64,000 bases of DNA, taken from Thioalkalivibrio sp. HK1. Its GTDB lineage: Bacteria; Pseudomonadota; Gammaproteobacteria; HK1. Of this stretch, positions 1-8,645 are shown piece after piece. Numbering within the stretch: the first letter of the stretch is position 1; each line of letters begins with the position of its first letter. The position numbers were made by a program, and so were the translations under genes. Location: assembly GCA_000583135.1 (NCBI GenBank), contig JFBG01000012.1, positions 20,162-84,161 on the forward strand, read 5' to 3'. The notes beneath the pieces are model-generated. The model was not told the origin of the DNA. It saw nothing but the letters and a program-made list of their open reading frames with translations, and made no database searches.

Positions 1-910
1 CATCGCTCGGACGCAGGCGTCGAATATCAAGACGAATACCCCCGGCGACGAATGATTGATAGAAAGGACTAAGATTGCGGCGCTCGGTGAAGACGACGAG
101 ACTGTCTTCGAGAGCGGGCACATCGCATAAACCGGGACGTCCTTTGTCGTCAGGCCAAAAGTATTCTCCGTCGGGATCGAAGATGACGGTGCCTACCGGA
201 ACCCTTCGCCCGCCACGCTTCTCTACATAGGGGGTTGTCTTGTAGAGCTGGCTGAACAAGAGTTTGTTCAGGTTGGATTTACCGAAGCCCGCCCGGGCAA
301 ATACGAAACTGCGGCGTGATACCAGCGATTCGACCGGAAATTTGACGAGGATCTCGGGATCTAAGATCTGCATCCATTCTTGGATTTTGAAATCGGATCT
401 GCCGGAAGAATAGATATACTCGCCGAATGCAAGGTGTCCGATGGGTGCACCTTCGATATTGTGCCCGGCTATCTCGCGATGCACCTCACCTGACGGAAAA
501 GCGACTTGGCTGCCGACATGCGGCAACCGCCGATGTGAGGCTACGAAGGTAAGTCTCATACCGTTCTTGCGCAATACACCAAGCACGCGAATATTGACAC
601 GATATCTGAGATATTGCTCCCTGAGATCCTCCGGAATGGCACGGTCTTCGCGAACGGCTCGAATATTGAATTCCTCGCCGGAGCCGAAGGAAAGCTTCCC
701 CTCCGATGAAAACGAGGCGATTCGTCCGAGTACGGCTTCACCCGACGTCTCGAGTTGTACGAGGAGAAACTGGCCATGCATCGGGATGTTTTGAAATTCG
801 TTTCGATAAGGCAATACGAGATCGGCATGAAATTCCAAGCCTCCTTGTTGGAAGCCGCGAAATATTCCTACGATCTCTTTTTTCGGAAATAGCTGTATCT
901 CTGCGGACAT
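1..910 (-). CDS. HerA-like hexameric DNA-translocase ATPase (3' part beyond window)
   Basis: About 303 N-terminal residues are visible; the rest lies before position 1. The first ~180 residues form a beta-rich region like the HAS-barrel of HerA/FtsK-type translocases. A Walker A (ARAGFGKSN) follows near residues 203-212, and then the HerA-like stretch VIFDPDGEYFWPD. HerA proteins are hexameric DNA pumps that work with the NurA nuclease in end resection; in bacteria such pairs are often accessory and defence-linked. The ATG at 910 lies 8 bp after the stop of the nurA-like gene, so the two are almost certainly co-transcribed and co-translated. The HerA assignment is firm at family level; a defence role is inference. 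Other HerA/DUF87-family translocases are the main alternative. Confidence 0.78.
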   Translation of the reverse strand, partial: MSAEIQLFPKKEIVGIFRGFQQGGLEFHADLVLPYRNEFQNIPMHGQFLLVQLETSGEAVLGRIASFSSEGKLSFGSGEEFNIRAVREDRAIPEDLREQYLRYRVNIRVLGVLRKNGMRLTFVASHRRLPHVGSQVAFPSGEVHREIAGHNIEGAPIGHLAFGEYIYSSGRSDFKIQEWMQILDPEILVKFPVESLVSRRSFVFARAGFGKSNLNKLLFSQLYKTTPYVEKRGGRRVPVGTVIFDPDGEYFWPDDKGRPGLCDVPALEDSLVVFTERRNLSPFYQSFVAGGIRLDIRRLRPSD

Positions 911-918
911 GGCGGATC

Positions 919-2061
919 TCATCCATAGCGTCGTTGAGCGGGGTCGGCGTCTTGAAGCTGAAATACATCGAGTACCGATGCTTCGCCTTCGAGGCTTTTA
1001 CGTACGCCGTCGTAAATAAAGTCTTGCAAGATGTCGAAATCAAAACCCACCAGCGCTGCGTTCTCATGCGCCCTTTGGAGGCAGCGTGGATAGTGAGCGA
1101 CCGGAAATCCGTTGATCGCATCTGCCAGCAACGAGCCCAATATTTTTTGTACTTCGGATACTTGCGGTACGAAGATATCGACGGGCCAGATGGGATCGCG
1201 GCTGTGCGCCCCAAATTTCACGAGAAACATCTTTCCCCCGACGAATTTATTGATTTCGCCTCCTTCTTCGGCACGATCGTCTCCTCGCGCAAACTCGGAC
1301 CAAATATAGGCCCGCTCTTCGACTTCGCGTGGCACTTCCACATAGGCCGGATAATCGGTTTGCAATATCTCCTCCAACGCCATCGCGAGGCGATATCGAG
1401 AGAGAACCTTGCTGTGCTTCGCCACCCCGACCAAATAAATACGACGGCGACTCCTTTGCCGCTGTTCTTCGATTCGATCGTGCATGCCCTGAAGAAGGCG
1501 ATTAAAGAGATCCCCTGCAAATACCTTGCTGCGAAGCAAGCCGTCGCAAACGATGAGGGTGTCCGTACCGAAGTCTTTCTTCAAGATTGCAAACAAGATA
1601 GCCCACTCGACGAGCTCTCGATAGACCTGAACCCAACTCGGAGAAACAGGCTTGTCTTTGTCGGTGGGACGAATCATGTGGGAGAGCATCGGCAGCGTTT
1701 CGACGCCGAGAAATCGCATCATTTCGCCGAGTGCGGTTTGCGGCGTTCCATCGCCGGATAGCTGCCGATGATTCAGTTTCGAGATCGGCGTGGTCGGGGA
1801 AACGGCCTCGAGACAATATTCGTTGTCACTGCTATCGACGACCCTTACGATCTGAATCAAGAAGGGATCGAAGTGTAACTGATTATTTCCACCATCCGTT
1901 CCGACGATCGATATTGACGTGGTTGATCGAGGCTGTATCGGTCTCGTCTTTCCCTGCAAAGGACGTATTTCGTTTCGGAGATTTTCAAGAATTCCTTGAT
2001 CGGTATCGATGCAGTCGATAATGGCCTCTTTCAGCTGGGCTTGAGTCGCAGGATCAATCAT
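919..2061 (-). CDS. NurA-domain nuclease
   Basis: 380 residues. The family signature is visible: an acidic motif near the N-terminus (IVGTDGGNNQLHFD), a second acidic motif LIVCDGLLRSKVF in the middle, and a C-terminal MFLVKFGAHSRDPIWPVDI segment like the NurA 'K..h...p..rvD' region. NurA is a Mn-dependent nuclease with an RNase H-like fold that is driven by HerA on DNA ends. I chose the ATG at 2061 because GGAG precedes it by about 9 bp; an upstream in-frame start at 2139 would add 26 residues without family support. The gene is first in a two-gene unit with the herA-like gene and is less GC-rich than the metabolic genes, which fits an accessory module. Confidence 0.78.
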   Translation of the reverse strand: MIDPATQAQLKEAIIDCIDTDQGILENLRNEIRPLQGKTRPIQPRSTTSISIVGTDGGNNQLHFDPFLIQIVRVVDSSDNEYCLEAVSPTTPISKLNHRQLSGDGTPQTALGEMMRFLGVETLPMLSHMIRPTDKDKPVSPSWVQVYRELVEWAILFAILKKDFGTDTLIVCDGLLRSKVFAGDLFNRLLQGMHDRIEEQRQRSRRRIYLVGVAKHSKVLSRYRLAMALEEILQTDYPAYVEVPREVEERAYIWSEFARGDDRAEEGGEINKFVGGKMFLVKFGAHSRDPIWPVDIFVPQVSEVQKILGSLLADAINGFPVAHYPRCLQRAHENAALVGFDFDILQDFIYDGVRKSLEGEASVLDVFQLQDADPAQRRYG

Positions 2062-2706
2062 GATCAATGTCTCCGATTTGCATGGCTTGGATCTGTCGTA
2101 CGGCATATTTTCTCGGCAAGAACATACGATGTCGACCAAGCGTTTTTGTCGTGTATCACCTCGTTGGTTGTTCTCGATATTTTAGTGACGATACTAATCA
2201 TACTTCAACATATCGATCTTTATGTCAACCAAGCGACAGGATCGCCGTGATCGAAGAGGTCGACGATTGCCTTGGCGATGCCGCGGGATACATCACGGAA
2301 TTCTCTTCCAAAGCGGCCCATCGAAAAACGCCCCTGTCCAACGGTCGACAGCGACTACCGTCATGTCGAAACTCCGGATGGCCGGCTCCATGGACTCACC
2401 TTAAGTCACCCGCACACCAGCCCTTACCTTATGCGCCACCGTCATTCTCGGTTTCTTGGGAGCATCCGCCCTTTTGGCCTTTTGACCTCTCTTGCCATTT
2501 GCCATGAGGCATATCCGCTATCCCCTGCGATCAGATCTCGATCGGTGTCTCAAATCACTCCGAAAAGGGGAAAACGGTCGGTCCGCATAAACCACTTGGT
2601 ACGAATATCTTTGACTATGGATGTCCGCCTACCCGATCCATCGTTGTCGCTTATCCGGATTCGAGCACTTTCCGGCGACTCGGTAGGAAGCGCAATATTT
2701 CAGGGA
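2062..2706. other. 645-bp region without a convincing gene
   Basis: It separates the start of the nurA-like gene from the end of the GntR gene. Both neighbours are on the minus strand, so it should carry the promoter of the nurA-herA unit. No ORF here has a family match I recognise or a good ribosome-binding site. A 33-codon minus ORF (2220-2321) begins MGRFGREFRD and has coding-like composition; it could be a remnant. No terminator-like hairpin or tRNA was seen. Confidence 0.5.
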
Positions 2707-3402
2707 TCAATCCTCGAAGTACTCGGCATGCTCTTCCCGGATTTCTCGAATGGTCTCATCGAGCCGACTCAGGTGAGTCCTCACGGCCCTTTCAGCAACC
2801 TTGACCTTGGCTGCCGAGATCGCATCGAATATTCGCCGATGATCCTGCAAGAGATCGGAAGCCTCGCTTGCCTGACCAAGGCTCAGCATACATAAGCGGT
2901 CGACTTTGGCTTTGTAGAACTGAATCGTCTCGAACATCATGCCTTGGCCGCTCAGCTCGCAGATCTGCTTGTGAAAATCGTAGTCCAGCTCATGAAATCT
3001 CTCGATATCATCGGCATCGACCGCGCGACGCTGCCTTTCCAAGTTTTTTCCCATTGCATCGGTACGGCGACTATCTTGAACCCCACAGGCAATTCGAACC
3101 ACTTCCAGCTCGACCGCTAGCCTTATGAAGCGAGCCTGTCTTATCTTGGACAAAGAGAATTTTCTTACCTCGGTCGGCTTTTGCGGCCGGATCAACAGCA
3201 GATCTTGATTTGCAAGGCGGTTGAAGGCGTCCCGGACGGGCTGACGCGAGACCCCGAACTTTTCGGCGATATCAACCTCGGAGATTTTCGCGCCCGGTGG
3301 CAATCTATTCGATCCGATTTCGCCTCGCAGATGGTCGAATATGACATCCGCCGACGTCCTGCGTTCAAAAACGTCGATTTGCAGATTCATTGAGTCCCTC
3401 AT
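2707..3402 (-). CDS. GntR-family (FadR/FCD subfamily) transcriptional regulator
   Basis: 231 residues, the usual length for FCD-type GntR regulators. The N-terminal winged helix includes LPPGAKISEVDIAEKFGVSR followed by QPVRDAFNRL, typical of GntR. The all-helical FCD ligand-binding domain follows, with D/H positions in ELDYDFHKQI and the H of VRTHLSRLDE, which in this family often hold a metal and a carboxylate effector. GGAG lies about 6 bp before the chosen ATG; an ATG at 3390 is possible. It is divergent from the SDR-TRAP operon and is probably its local regulator, responding to the transported acid or its breakdown product. The effector cannot be read from sequence. Confidence 0.88.
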   Translation of the reverse strand: MRDSMNLQIDVFERRTSADVIFDHLRGEIGSNRLPPGAKISEVDIAEKFGVSRQPVRDAFNRLANQDLLLIRPQKPTEVRKFSLSKIRQARFIRLAVELEVVRIACGVQDSRRTDAMGKNLERQRRAVDADDIERFHELDYDFHKQICELSGQGMMFETIQFYKAKVDRLCMLSLGQASEASDLLQDHRRIFDAISAAKVKVAERAVRTHLSRLDETIREIREEHAEYFED

Positions 3403-3488
3403 CCAGCTCCATGCCTCCGAAGGGCAAATCCGAATCGTGAAACGCTCGGCGGTACACCAAGAAATTTCATCGCCGCATATCCAGCCTT

Positions 3489-3513
3489 GTATGATACTAG
3501 TATGCTAGTATAC
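3489..3513. promoter_or_regulatory. Probable GntR operator in the divergent promoter region
   Basis: The 186-bp gap between the divergent GntR gene and the SDR contains GTATGATACTAGTATGCTAG followed by TATAC. It includes the perfect palindrome ATACTAGTAT and an overlapping AGTATAC half-site. FCD-type GntR proteins commonly bind short palindromes with GTAT/ATAC halves, so this is the best operator candidate. The assignment rests on symmetry and position only. Confidence 0.5.
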
Positions 3514-3588
3514 TTCCATGGGATCTGGTTTTCAAAGAAGAGACCATCTCCGATCGCGCACTGAAATTCCACAATATCCGGGGAGAAC

Positions 3589-4377
3589 ATGATGTCGGAA
3601 ATACCTGTCGCCGATTCGATGCCCAAAAATTCACTCGATGGGCGCATCGCTGTCGTTACCGGTGGCGGCCGGGATATCGGGCGTGCCTGTGCACTGCGCC
3701 TCGCCTTGAACGGGGCGGCCGTGGCCATCAACTACCATCGCTCCGAGGAAGGCGCAAAAAGCGCCGTCGCCGAAATCGAAGGCTTGGGCGGACGGGCACT
3801 GGCCACTCCCGGCGATATGACCTCGGATAGCGACGTCCACGCCTTCGTCGCAAAAACCCAAGCCACCTTCGGGGATCGGATCGATATTTTGGTCCATGTC
3901 ACCGGCGGGCTGATCGCCCGCAAGACGCTGGCGGACATGAACGTGGATCACTGGAACAAGGTCATGGATCTGAATGCCACTTCGTTCCTGCGCATAGCCA
4001 AGGCCGTCGTCCCTTGCATGACCGAGGGCGGCTCGATCATCGCATTGGGGAGCCAAGCGGGACGCGATGGCGGCGGACCCGGTGCGGTCGCCTATGCCGC
4101 TTCGAAGGGCGCGGTGATGACCATGGCCCGAGGATTGGCAAAAGAGCTGGGACCTGATATCAGGGTGAACTCGGTCTGCCCGGGGATGATCGATACCGAT
4201 TTCCATAATCTTTTCACCAAACCCGAAGTTCGCGCCCATGTTGCCAATATCACGCCGCTCAAGCGCGAAGGCACATCCGATGATGTCGCCGGATTGGTCG
4301 CCTACTTGGCCTCGGATGGTGCTGCATTCATCACCGGTGCCAATATCGATATCAACGGGGGCTTGCTTTTTTCGTAA
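3589..4377 (+). CDS. Short-chain dehydrogenase/reductase (FabG-like)
   Basis: 262 residues, a classical SDR. The cofactor motif TGGGRDIG is at residues 24-31, the HVTGG motif replaces the usual NNAG, a catalytic Ser is in ALGSQ, and the active-site YAASK supplies Tyr and Lys. The C-terminal [11 protein letters not shown] is typical of FabG-like enzymes. The start is either ATG of the ATGATG at 3589; GGGGAGA precedes both. It is first in an operon with a TRAP transporter and divergent from a GntR regulator, so it probably oxidises a hydroxy-acid or polyol taken up by that transporter rather than serving fatty-acid synthesis. The substrate is unknown. Confidence 0.85.
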   Translation: MMSEIPVADSMPKNSLDGRIAVVTGGGRDIGRACALRLALNGAAVAINYHRSEEGAKSAVAEIEGLGGRALATPGDMTSDSDVHAFVAKTQATFGDRIDILVHVTGGLIARKTLADMNVDHWNKVMDLNATSFLRIAKAVVPCMTEGGSIIALGSQAGRDGGGPGAVAYAASKGAVMTMARGLAKELGPDIRVNSVCPGMIDTDFHNLFTKPEVRAHVANITPLKREGTSDDVAGLVAYLASDGAAFITGANIDINGGLLFS

Positions 4378-4438
4378 AAGCCATGGCCGTCGAAACGACG
4401 AAGTCAACTGCAAAAACAACCCGAGGAGGGAAGATATC

Positions 4439-5425
4439 ATGCATAGTCGCATCATCGAGATCGTTCGAACCACAACGGTCGGCATCGTTGCGGCCGCTCT
4501 CGCAACGGCTGCAGGCGCTGCCGACTGGCGGGCGTGGAATATCCACCATGATGGCCACCCGAATACCGCGGCAATGGATCGCTTCGCGGATCTCGTCGAC
4601 GAGGCCACCGAAGGTGAAATCAAAGTGGAGGTGTTCCACGGCGGGGTACTCGGTTCTCAGCCGGATGCGTTGGAGCAGGTTCGCATCGGCGCGATCGAGT
4701 TCGGCAACTTCAACTTGGGTCCGATCGGCCCGATAGTCAAGGAAGCCAACCTCGTCTCGCTGCCCTTCATCTTCAAAAGCGTCCCACATATGTTCCGCGT
4801 TCTCGAAGGCGAGGCCGGGGATATCATCGCAAAGGCGATGGCCGAAGCCGGCATCTTGCCGCTGGCGTGGATCGATGCCGGAGCCCGATCTTTCTACAGC
4901 CAAAAACCCATCAATACCCCTGCCGATGTCGAGGGTCTGAAAATCCGGGTCATGAACAACGATTTGTATACGGCCATGATCTCGGCCATGGGCGGCAACC
5001 CCTCACCGATGGCATTCTCGGAAGTACAACAGGCACTCAAGACCGGTGTCGTCGACGGCGCGGAGAACAACTTCCCCTCGTTCAAAAATGTAGGCCACTA
5101 TGAAGTGACCACTCACTACTCGCTCAGCGAGCACCTGATCATCCCCGAATGCATCTGCGTGAATACCGGAAAGTTCGAAGCGCTGTCGCCGAAACTACAA
5201 ACCGCTATCAAGGGGGCGGCCGAACAAGCCGCCTTGTATCAGCGCGAACTCTGGGCGGTTCAGTCGGATCAAGCTCGCAAGGATGTCGAAGCCGCCGGTA
5301 TCATGGTCAATGAGATCACCGACAAGACACCCTTCCAAAATGCGATGAATTCGGTCTACGATGAGTACTTGGCCGCCAATCCCGATATGCGCAGGCTGGT
5401 GGAAATCGCTCGGACAACCGATTGA
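4439..5425 (+). CDS. dctP: TRAP transporter periplasmic solute-binding protein, DctP family
   Basis: 328 residues. A signal peptide (hydrophobic VGIVAAALATAAGA) ends before ADWRAW. The mature protein has DctP hallmarks: GGVLGSQPDALEQVRIGAIE, the ligand-carboxylate Arg region GLKIRVMNND, and VVDGAENNFPSF. It would deliver a carboxylate, possibly a sugar acid or similar, to the membrane partners encoded next. The ATG at 4439 is preceded by GAGGAGGG. It follows the SDR by about 60 bp and is followed by a hairpin before dctQ. The exact ligand is not decidable here. Confidence 0.92.
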   Translation: MHSRIIEIVRTTTVGIVAAALATAAGAADWRAWNIHHDGHPNTAAMDRFADLVDEATEGEIKVEVFHGGVLGSQPDALEQVRIGAIEFGNFNLGPIGPIVKEANLVSLPFIFKSVPHMFRVLEGEAGDIIAKAMAEAGILPLAWIDAGARSFYSQKPINTPADVEGLKIRVMNNDLYTAMISAMGGNPSPMAFSEVQQALKTGVVDGAENNFPSFKNVGHYEVTTHYSLSEHLIIPECICVNTGKFEALSPKLQTAIKGAAEQAALYQRELWAVQSDQARKDVEAAGIMVNEITDKTPFQNAMNSVYDEYLAANPDMRRLVEIARTTD

Positions 5426-5450
5426 TATCGAATGCATCGGGAGGAAGATA

Positions 5451-5485
5451 AAACGCCCGACTCCACACTTGGATGTCGGGCGTTT
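5451..5485 (+). terminator. Hairpin between dctP and dctQ (attenuator or processing stem)
   Basis: A perfect 11-bp inverted repeat, AAACGCCCGAC and GTCGGGCGTTT, surrounds a 13-nt loop. It lies 26 bp after the dctP stop and 18 bp before the dctQ start. Such stems after binding-protein genes usually act as partial terminators or 3' stabilisers, giving more binding protein than membrane components. A short T-run (TTT) is part of the stem, so termination would be incomplete. Confidence 0.65.
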
Positions 5486-5503
5486 ATCAAGCGAGAATAT
5501 CCG

Positions 5504-6037
5504 ATGGACAAGCCCGGCCCCGACACCCCACCCACATTTCTGCGAATCATGGATCGAGCGTACGACTTGAGCGCTCGGATCAGCCTCTTACTCGCCGGGA
5601 CGGCCCTCGTGGTGATGACGGCGATTTTCGCTTGGCTGGTTTTCGGCCGCTATGTTTTGAACGACACACCGACTTGGGTGGAACAGGTTTCATTGTTGCT
5701 TGTGATGGTCATCGCCTTTCTCGGCGCAGCTGTCGGCGTACACCGGAACACACATCTATCTGTGGTGATATTTCGCGGCATCGTGCCTTCTTGGCTGCGT
5801 ATCGGATTCACCTTGCTGACGGATGTCCTCATGGCCCTTTTCGGAGGACTGATGTTCTGGCACGGTCTTGAACTGACGATGTTCAAGTGGAATACGCTCA
5901 TCCCGTTGATCCAATGGTCGGAGGGCCTGCGTTCGTTGCCGTTGACCATCTGCGGGGGGCTGCTTTTTCTTTACTCGACCGGTCATTCGATTCGCGTAAT
6001 GCTTGGGCGGGACTCCCGCAAGGACAGTATCGAGTGA
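5504..6037 (+). CDS. dctQ: TRAP transporter small permease subunit, DctQ family
   Basis: 177 residues with four hydrophobic segments (about residues 22-45, 57-75, 95-115 and 140-160), as expected for DctQ. FGRYVLNDTPTWVEQVSLLL is the characteristic DctQ stretch. It forms the membrane complex with DctM. The ATG at 5504 follows the hairpin; an upstream in-frame start at 5432 would put coding sequence through the stem and is less likely. The stop lies 9 bp before the dctM start, so the two genes are translationally close. Confidence 0.88.
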   Translation: MDKPGPDTPPTFLRIMDRAYDLSARISLLLAGTALVVMTAIFAWLVFGRYVLNDTPTWVEQVSLLLVMVIAFLGAAVGVHRNTHLSVVIFRGIVPSWLRIGFTLLTDVLMALFGGLMFWHGLELTMFKWNTLIPLIQWSEGLRSLPLTICGGLLFLYSTGHSIRVMLGRDSRKDSIE

Positions 6038-6046
6038 GGAGCGAAA

Positions 6047-7327
6047 TTGGGACTATCTCTTCTTCTGGCTTCTTTTGCCCTTTGTGTCGTCATCGGAATG
6101 CCCGTTGCCTTCGCGCTGGGAGTCGCCTCGCTGGCTGCGTTCTGGTACGAAGGGTTGCCGCTTTTGGTGGGGTTTCAGCGCATCATCTCGGGAATCAATG
6201 TCTTTTCCTTGATGGCGATCCCCTTCTTTATTTTCGCGGGCGAACTGATGTTCCACGGCGGCATCGCGATGCGGTTGGTGCGTTTCGCCCAAGCCGCGGT
6301 CGGGGCGGTGCGCGGCGGTCTCGGAATCGTGAACGTCTTCTCTTCGATGCTGTTCGGAGGGATTTCCGGATCGGCCATCGCCGATATCTCGGCGCTGGGA
6401 TCCATCCTCGTTCCGGTGATGAAAGATAAAGGCTACGATGCCGATTACGCGGTGAACGTCACTGTGACCTCTTCGATCGCCGGAATCATCATTCCACCTA
6501 GCCATAACATGATTATTTTCGCCCTCGCAACGGGCGGCGCGGTATCGATATCCAAACTCTTTCTTGCCGGGGTCGTGCCCGGTATCTTGATGTGCATTTG
6601 CCTTGCTGTCGCCGCTTATCTGGTGGCAGTGAAACGGGGCTACGGTGCCGAAAAATTTCCCGGGTGGATGGCACTTGCATTGGGGTTTGCCGGGGCCATT
6701 CCGGGCCTTCTGACGGCGATCATCATTGTCGGGGGCGTTCTTTCCGGTGTGTTCACGGTAACCGAATCCGGCGCCTTCGGGGCTCTTTATGCCTTCGTAG
6801 TAACCCTTTTGGTCTACCGCACCATCACTTGGGAAAAATTCAAAACCGCCGTCGTCCAATCGGTGCGCACGACCTCGATGGTGATGATCCTGATCGCCTG
6901 CGCCGCCGCTTTCGCCTATATGCTGACTTTCTACCGGGTTCCGAGCAAGACCGTGGAACTGCTGACCGGGCTAAGCGATAACCCCATCCTGATCCTCTTG
7001 ATGATCAATGCCGTTTTGCTCTTGCTAGGTATGATCATGGATATGGCCGCGCTGATCCTGATCTGCACGCCCATCTTCCTGCCCGTCGCCGGCGCTCTGG
7101 GTATGGATCCCCTGCAATTCGGCATGATGCTGCTGGTAAACCTCGGGCTCGGTCTTTGCACACCACCGGTCGGGTCTTGCCTCTTTGTCGGATGTGCCGT
7201 TGGAAAGTTACCGATGGAAAAGGCGGTAAGAACGATTTGGCCCTTCTATCTGGCCATCCTCGTCGCCCTTATGCTGATCACATTCATGCCGGCTCTTTCA
7301 TTGACCCTTCCGGGCTTGATCGAATAA
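6047..7327 (+). CDS. dctM: TRAP transporter large permease subunit, DctM family
   Basis: 426 residues with about 12 membrane segments; DctM is the sodium-coupled transport subunit. Recognisable stretches are LMAIPFFIFAGELMFHGGIA, FGGISGSAIADISALGSILV, IIIPPSHNMIIFALATGG and LGLCTPPVGSCLFVGCAVG. Translation appears to begin at TTG 6047, with GAGGAG just upstream and no suitable ATG. The 3' end overlaps the convergent Gfo/Idh gene by 30 bp. Together with DctP and DctQ it completes a TRAP system likely controlled by the GntR regulator at 2707-3402. Confidence 0.93.
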   Translation: MGLSLLLASFALCVVIGMPVAFALGVASLAAFWYEGLPLLVGFQRIISGINVFSLMAIPFFIFAGELMFHGGIAMRLVRFAQAAVGAVRGGLGIVNVFSSMLFGGISGSAIADISALGSILVPVMKDKGYDADYAVNVTVTSSIAGIIIPPSHNMIIFALATGGAVSISKLFLAGVVPGILMCICLAVAAYLVAVKRGYGAEKFPGWMALALGFAGAIPGLLTAIIIVGGVLSGVFTVTESGAFGALYAFVVTLLVYRTITWEKFKTAVVQSVRTTSMVMILIACAAAFAYMLTFYRVPSKTVELLTGLSDNPILILLMINAVLLLLGMIMDMAALILICTPIFLPVAGALGMDPLQFGMMLLVNLGLGLCTPPVGSCLFVGCAVGKLPMEKAVRTIWPFYLAILVALMLITFMPALSLTLPGLIE

Positions 7328-8446
7328 GGATCTCGGGCCGATCTCCTGCCATTGGCCGGCGGCGGACGAGGCCTCGATGGCCTCGATCAGCATTTGGATT
7401 TCGAAGCCCTTGGTAAATCCGAAGGGTTCGGGTCGGTCGTCGACGATGGCGGTGGCGAAGGCGGCGACCTCGATGGCCTTGAGATCGTTGAAGCCGATGT
7501 GATGGCCGGCGGCGAGGCAAAAGCGATCGTAGGGTGGATGCTTCGGGCCGGTCAGGATGCGCCTAAAGCCCGATCGATTCGCAGCGCAGCGGTTATCGTA
7601 GAAATGCAGCTCGTTCATGGTCTCGAAATCGCATACGAGGGCACCCTTGGAGCCGTAGATCTCGAAGACATGCTGCAGTTTTCTGCCGGTGGCCACCCAA
7701 TTGGCCTCGATCGAACCGGTGGCGCCGTTGGCGAATCGCACGAAGGCGCGGGCGATATCGTCGACCTCCACCGCTTTGGGGCCATCGGGGCTCGGTCGTT
7801 CGTCGACGACCGTCACGCAATCGCCCAAGACGCTCGAAATCGGACCGAGCAGATATTCGGCGCTCGCCAAGGCATGGCTGCCGAGATCGGAAAGGGCGCC
7901 GCCGCCTCGGGAATCGTGCCGAAAGGTCCAAGGCGCGCTCTTGTCGACCATGTAATCCTCGGCGTGGATGCCGCGATAACTACGGATTTCACCCAGGTCT
8001 CCTTGCTCGATCATCTCCAAGGCCAAGGAAAAGACCGGGTTGCAAAGATAGTTGAAGCCCACTTGGGTTTTGACCCCCTTGCCGGCGGCGGCAAGGGCCA
8101 TCTCGCGGGCATCGGATGCGCTCGGGGCCAGCGGCTTTTCGCAATAGACGTGCTTGCCGGCGGCGATGGCCGCCAAAGCCATTTCCTTGTGCAGCGTGTT
8201 GGGAGTGGCGATGGAAACGATATCGATCGCCGGATCGTCGATGATCTCGCGCCAATCCGAAACCGCCTCGGCATAGCCGAATTGCCTTGCCGCGCGCTTG
8301 GCGTTTTCCTCGTCCACATCGGCGACGGTCTTGAGATCGAAGCGCACGCTCAGATCGAAAACCTTCTCGGCCACCGCATATCCGAAGGTATGGGTCCGCC
8401 CCATGAAACCCGCACCGATAAGACCTACCCCAAGCGCCGGTTTCAT
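7298..8446 (-). CDS. Gfo/Idh/MocA-family NAD(P)-dependent oxidoreductase
   Basis: 382 residues. An N-terminal Rossmann motif GLIGAGFMGRTH is followed by the family Lys motif CEKPLAPSASDAREM. The C-terminal alpha/beta domain contains the GGGALSDLGSHALA segment that provides the substrate-binding Asp/His. Members oxidise sugars and cyclitols such as myo-inositol, scyllo-inositol and their derivatives. GGGGAG lies 8 bp before the ATG. It lies downstream of iolG on the same strand (about 200 bp gap), so a role in a cyclitol or amino-sugar pathway is likely. Its 3' end overlaps dctM on the opposite strand. Confidence 0.87.
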   Translation of the reverse strand: MKPALGVGLIGAGFMGRTHTFGYAVAEKVFDLSVRFDLKTVADVDEENAKRAARQFGYAEAVSDWREIIDDPAIDIVSIATPNTLHKEMALAAIAAGKHVYCEKPLAPSASDAREMALAAAGKGVKTQVGFNYLCNPVFSLALEMIEQGDLGEIRSYRGIHAEDYMVDKSAPWTFRHDSRGGGALSDLGSHALASAEYLLGPISSVLGDCVTVVDERPSPDGPKAVEVDDIARAFVRFANGATGSIEANWVATGRKLQHVFEIYGSKGALVCDFETMNELHFYDNRCAANRSGFRRILTGPKHPPYDRFCLAAGHHIGFNDLKAIEVAAFATAIVDDRPEPFGFTKGFEIQMLIEAIEASSAAGQWQEIGPRSLFDQARKGQ

Positions 8447-8645
8447 GGACGAACTCCCCGTCGAATGCCAAGTCGGGGTCGATATCGACGCTCAGGTAAA
8501 GACGAAGCCTTCCGGCTCGATTGGTTAGCCATGTGCCCGAACTCTCCTTTGGTGCGTGCGGTGGGTTTATCGATGCGTCGATTCGTCGTCGCTCATCGGT
8601 GGTTTATCGATGGACGACGAGGCAAAGAGCGAGGCGGGCGAGCGG

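Noticed and set aside
2220..2321. 33-codon minus ORF beginning MGRFGREFRD, a possible gene remnant
   Set aside because: Composition looks coding, but it is too short, lacks a clear ribosome-binding site and I recognise no parent family.
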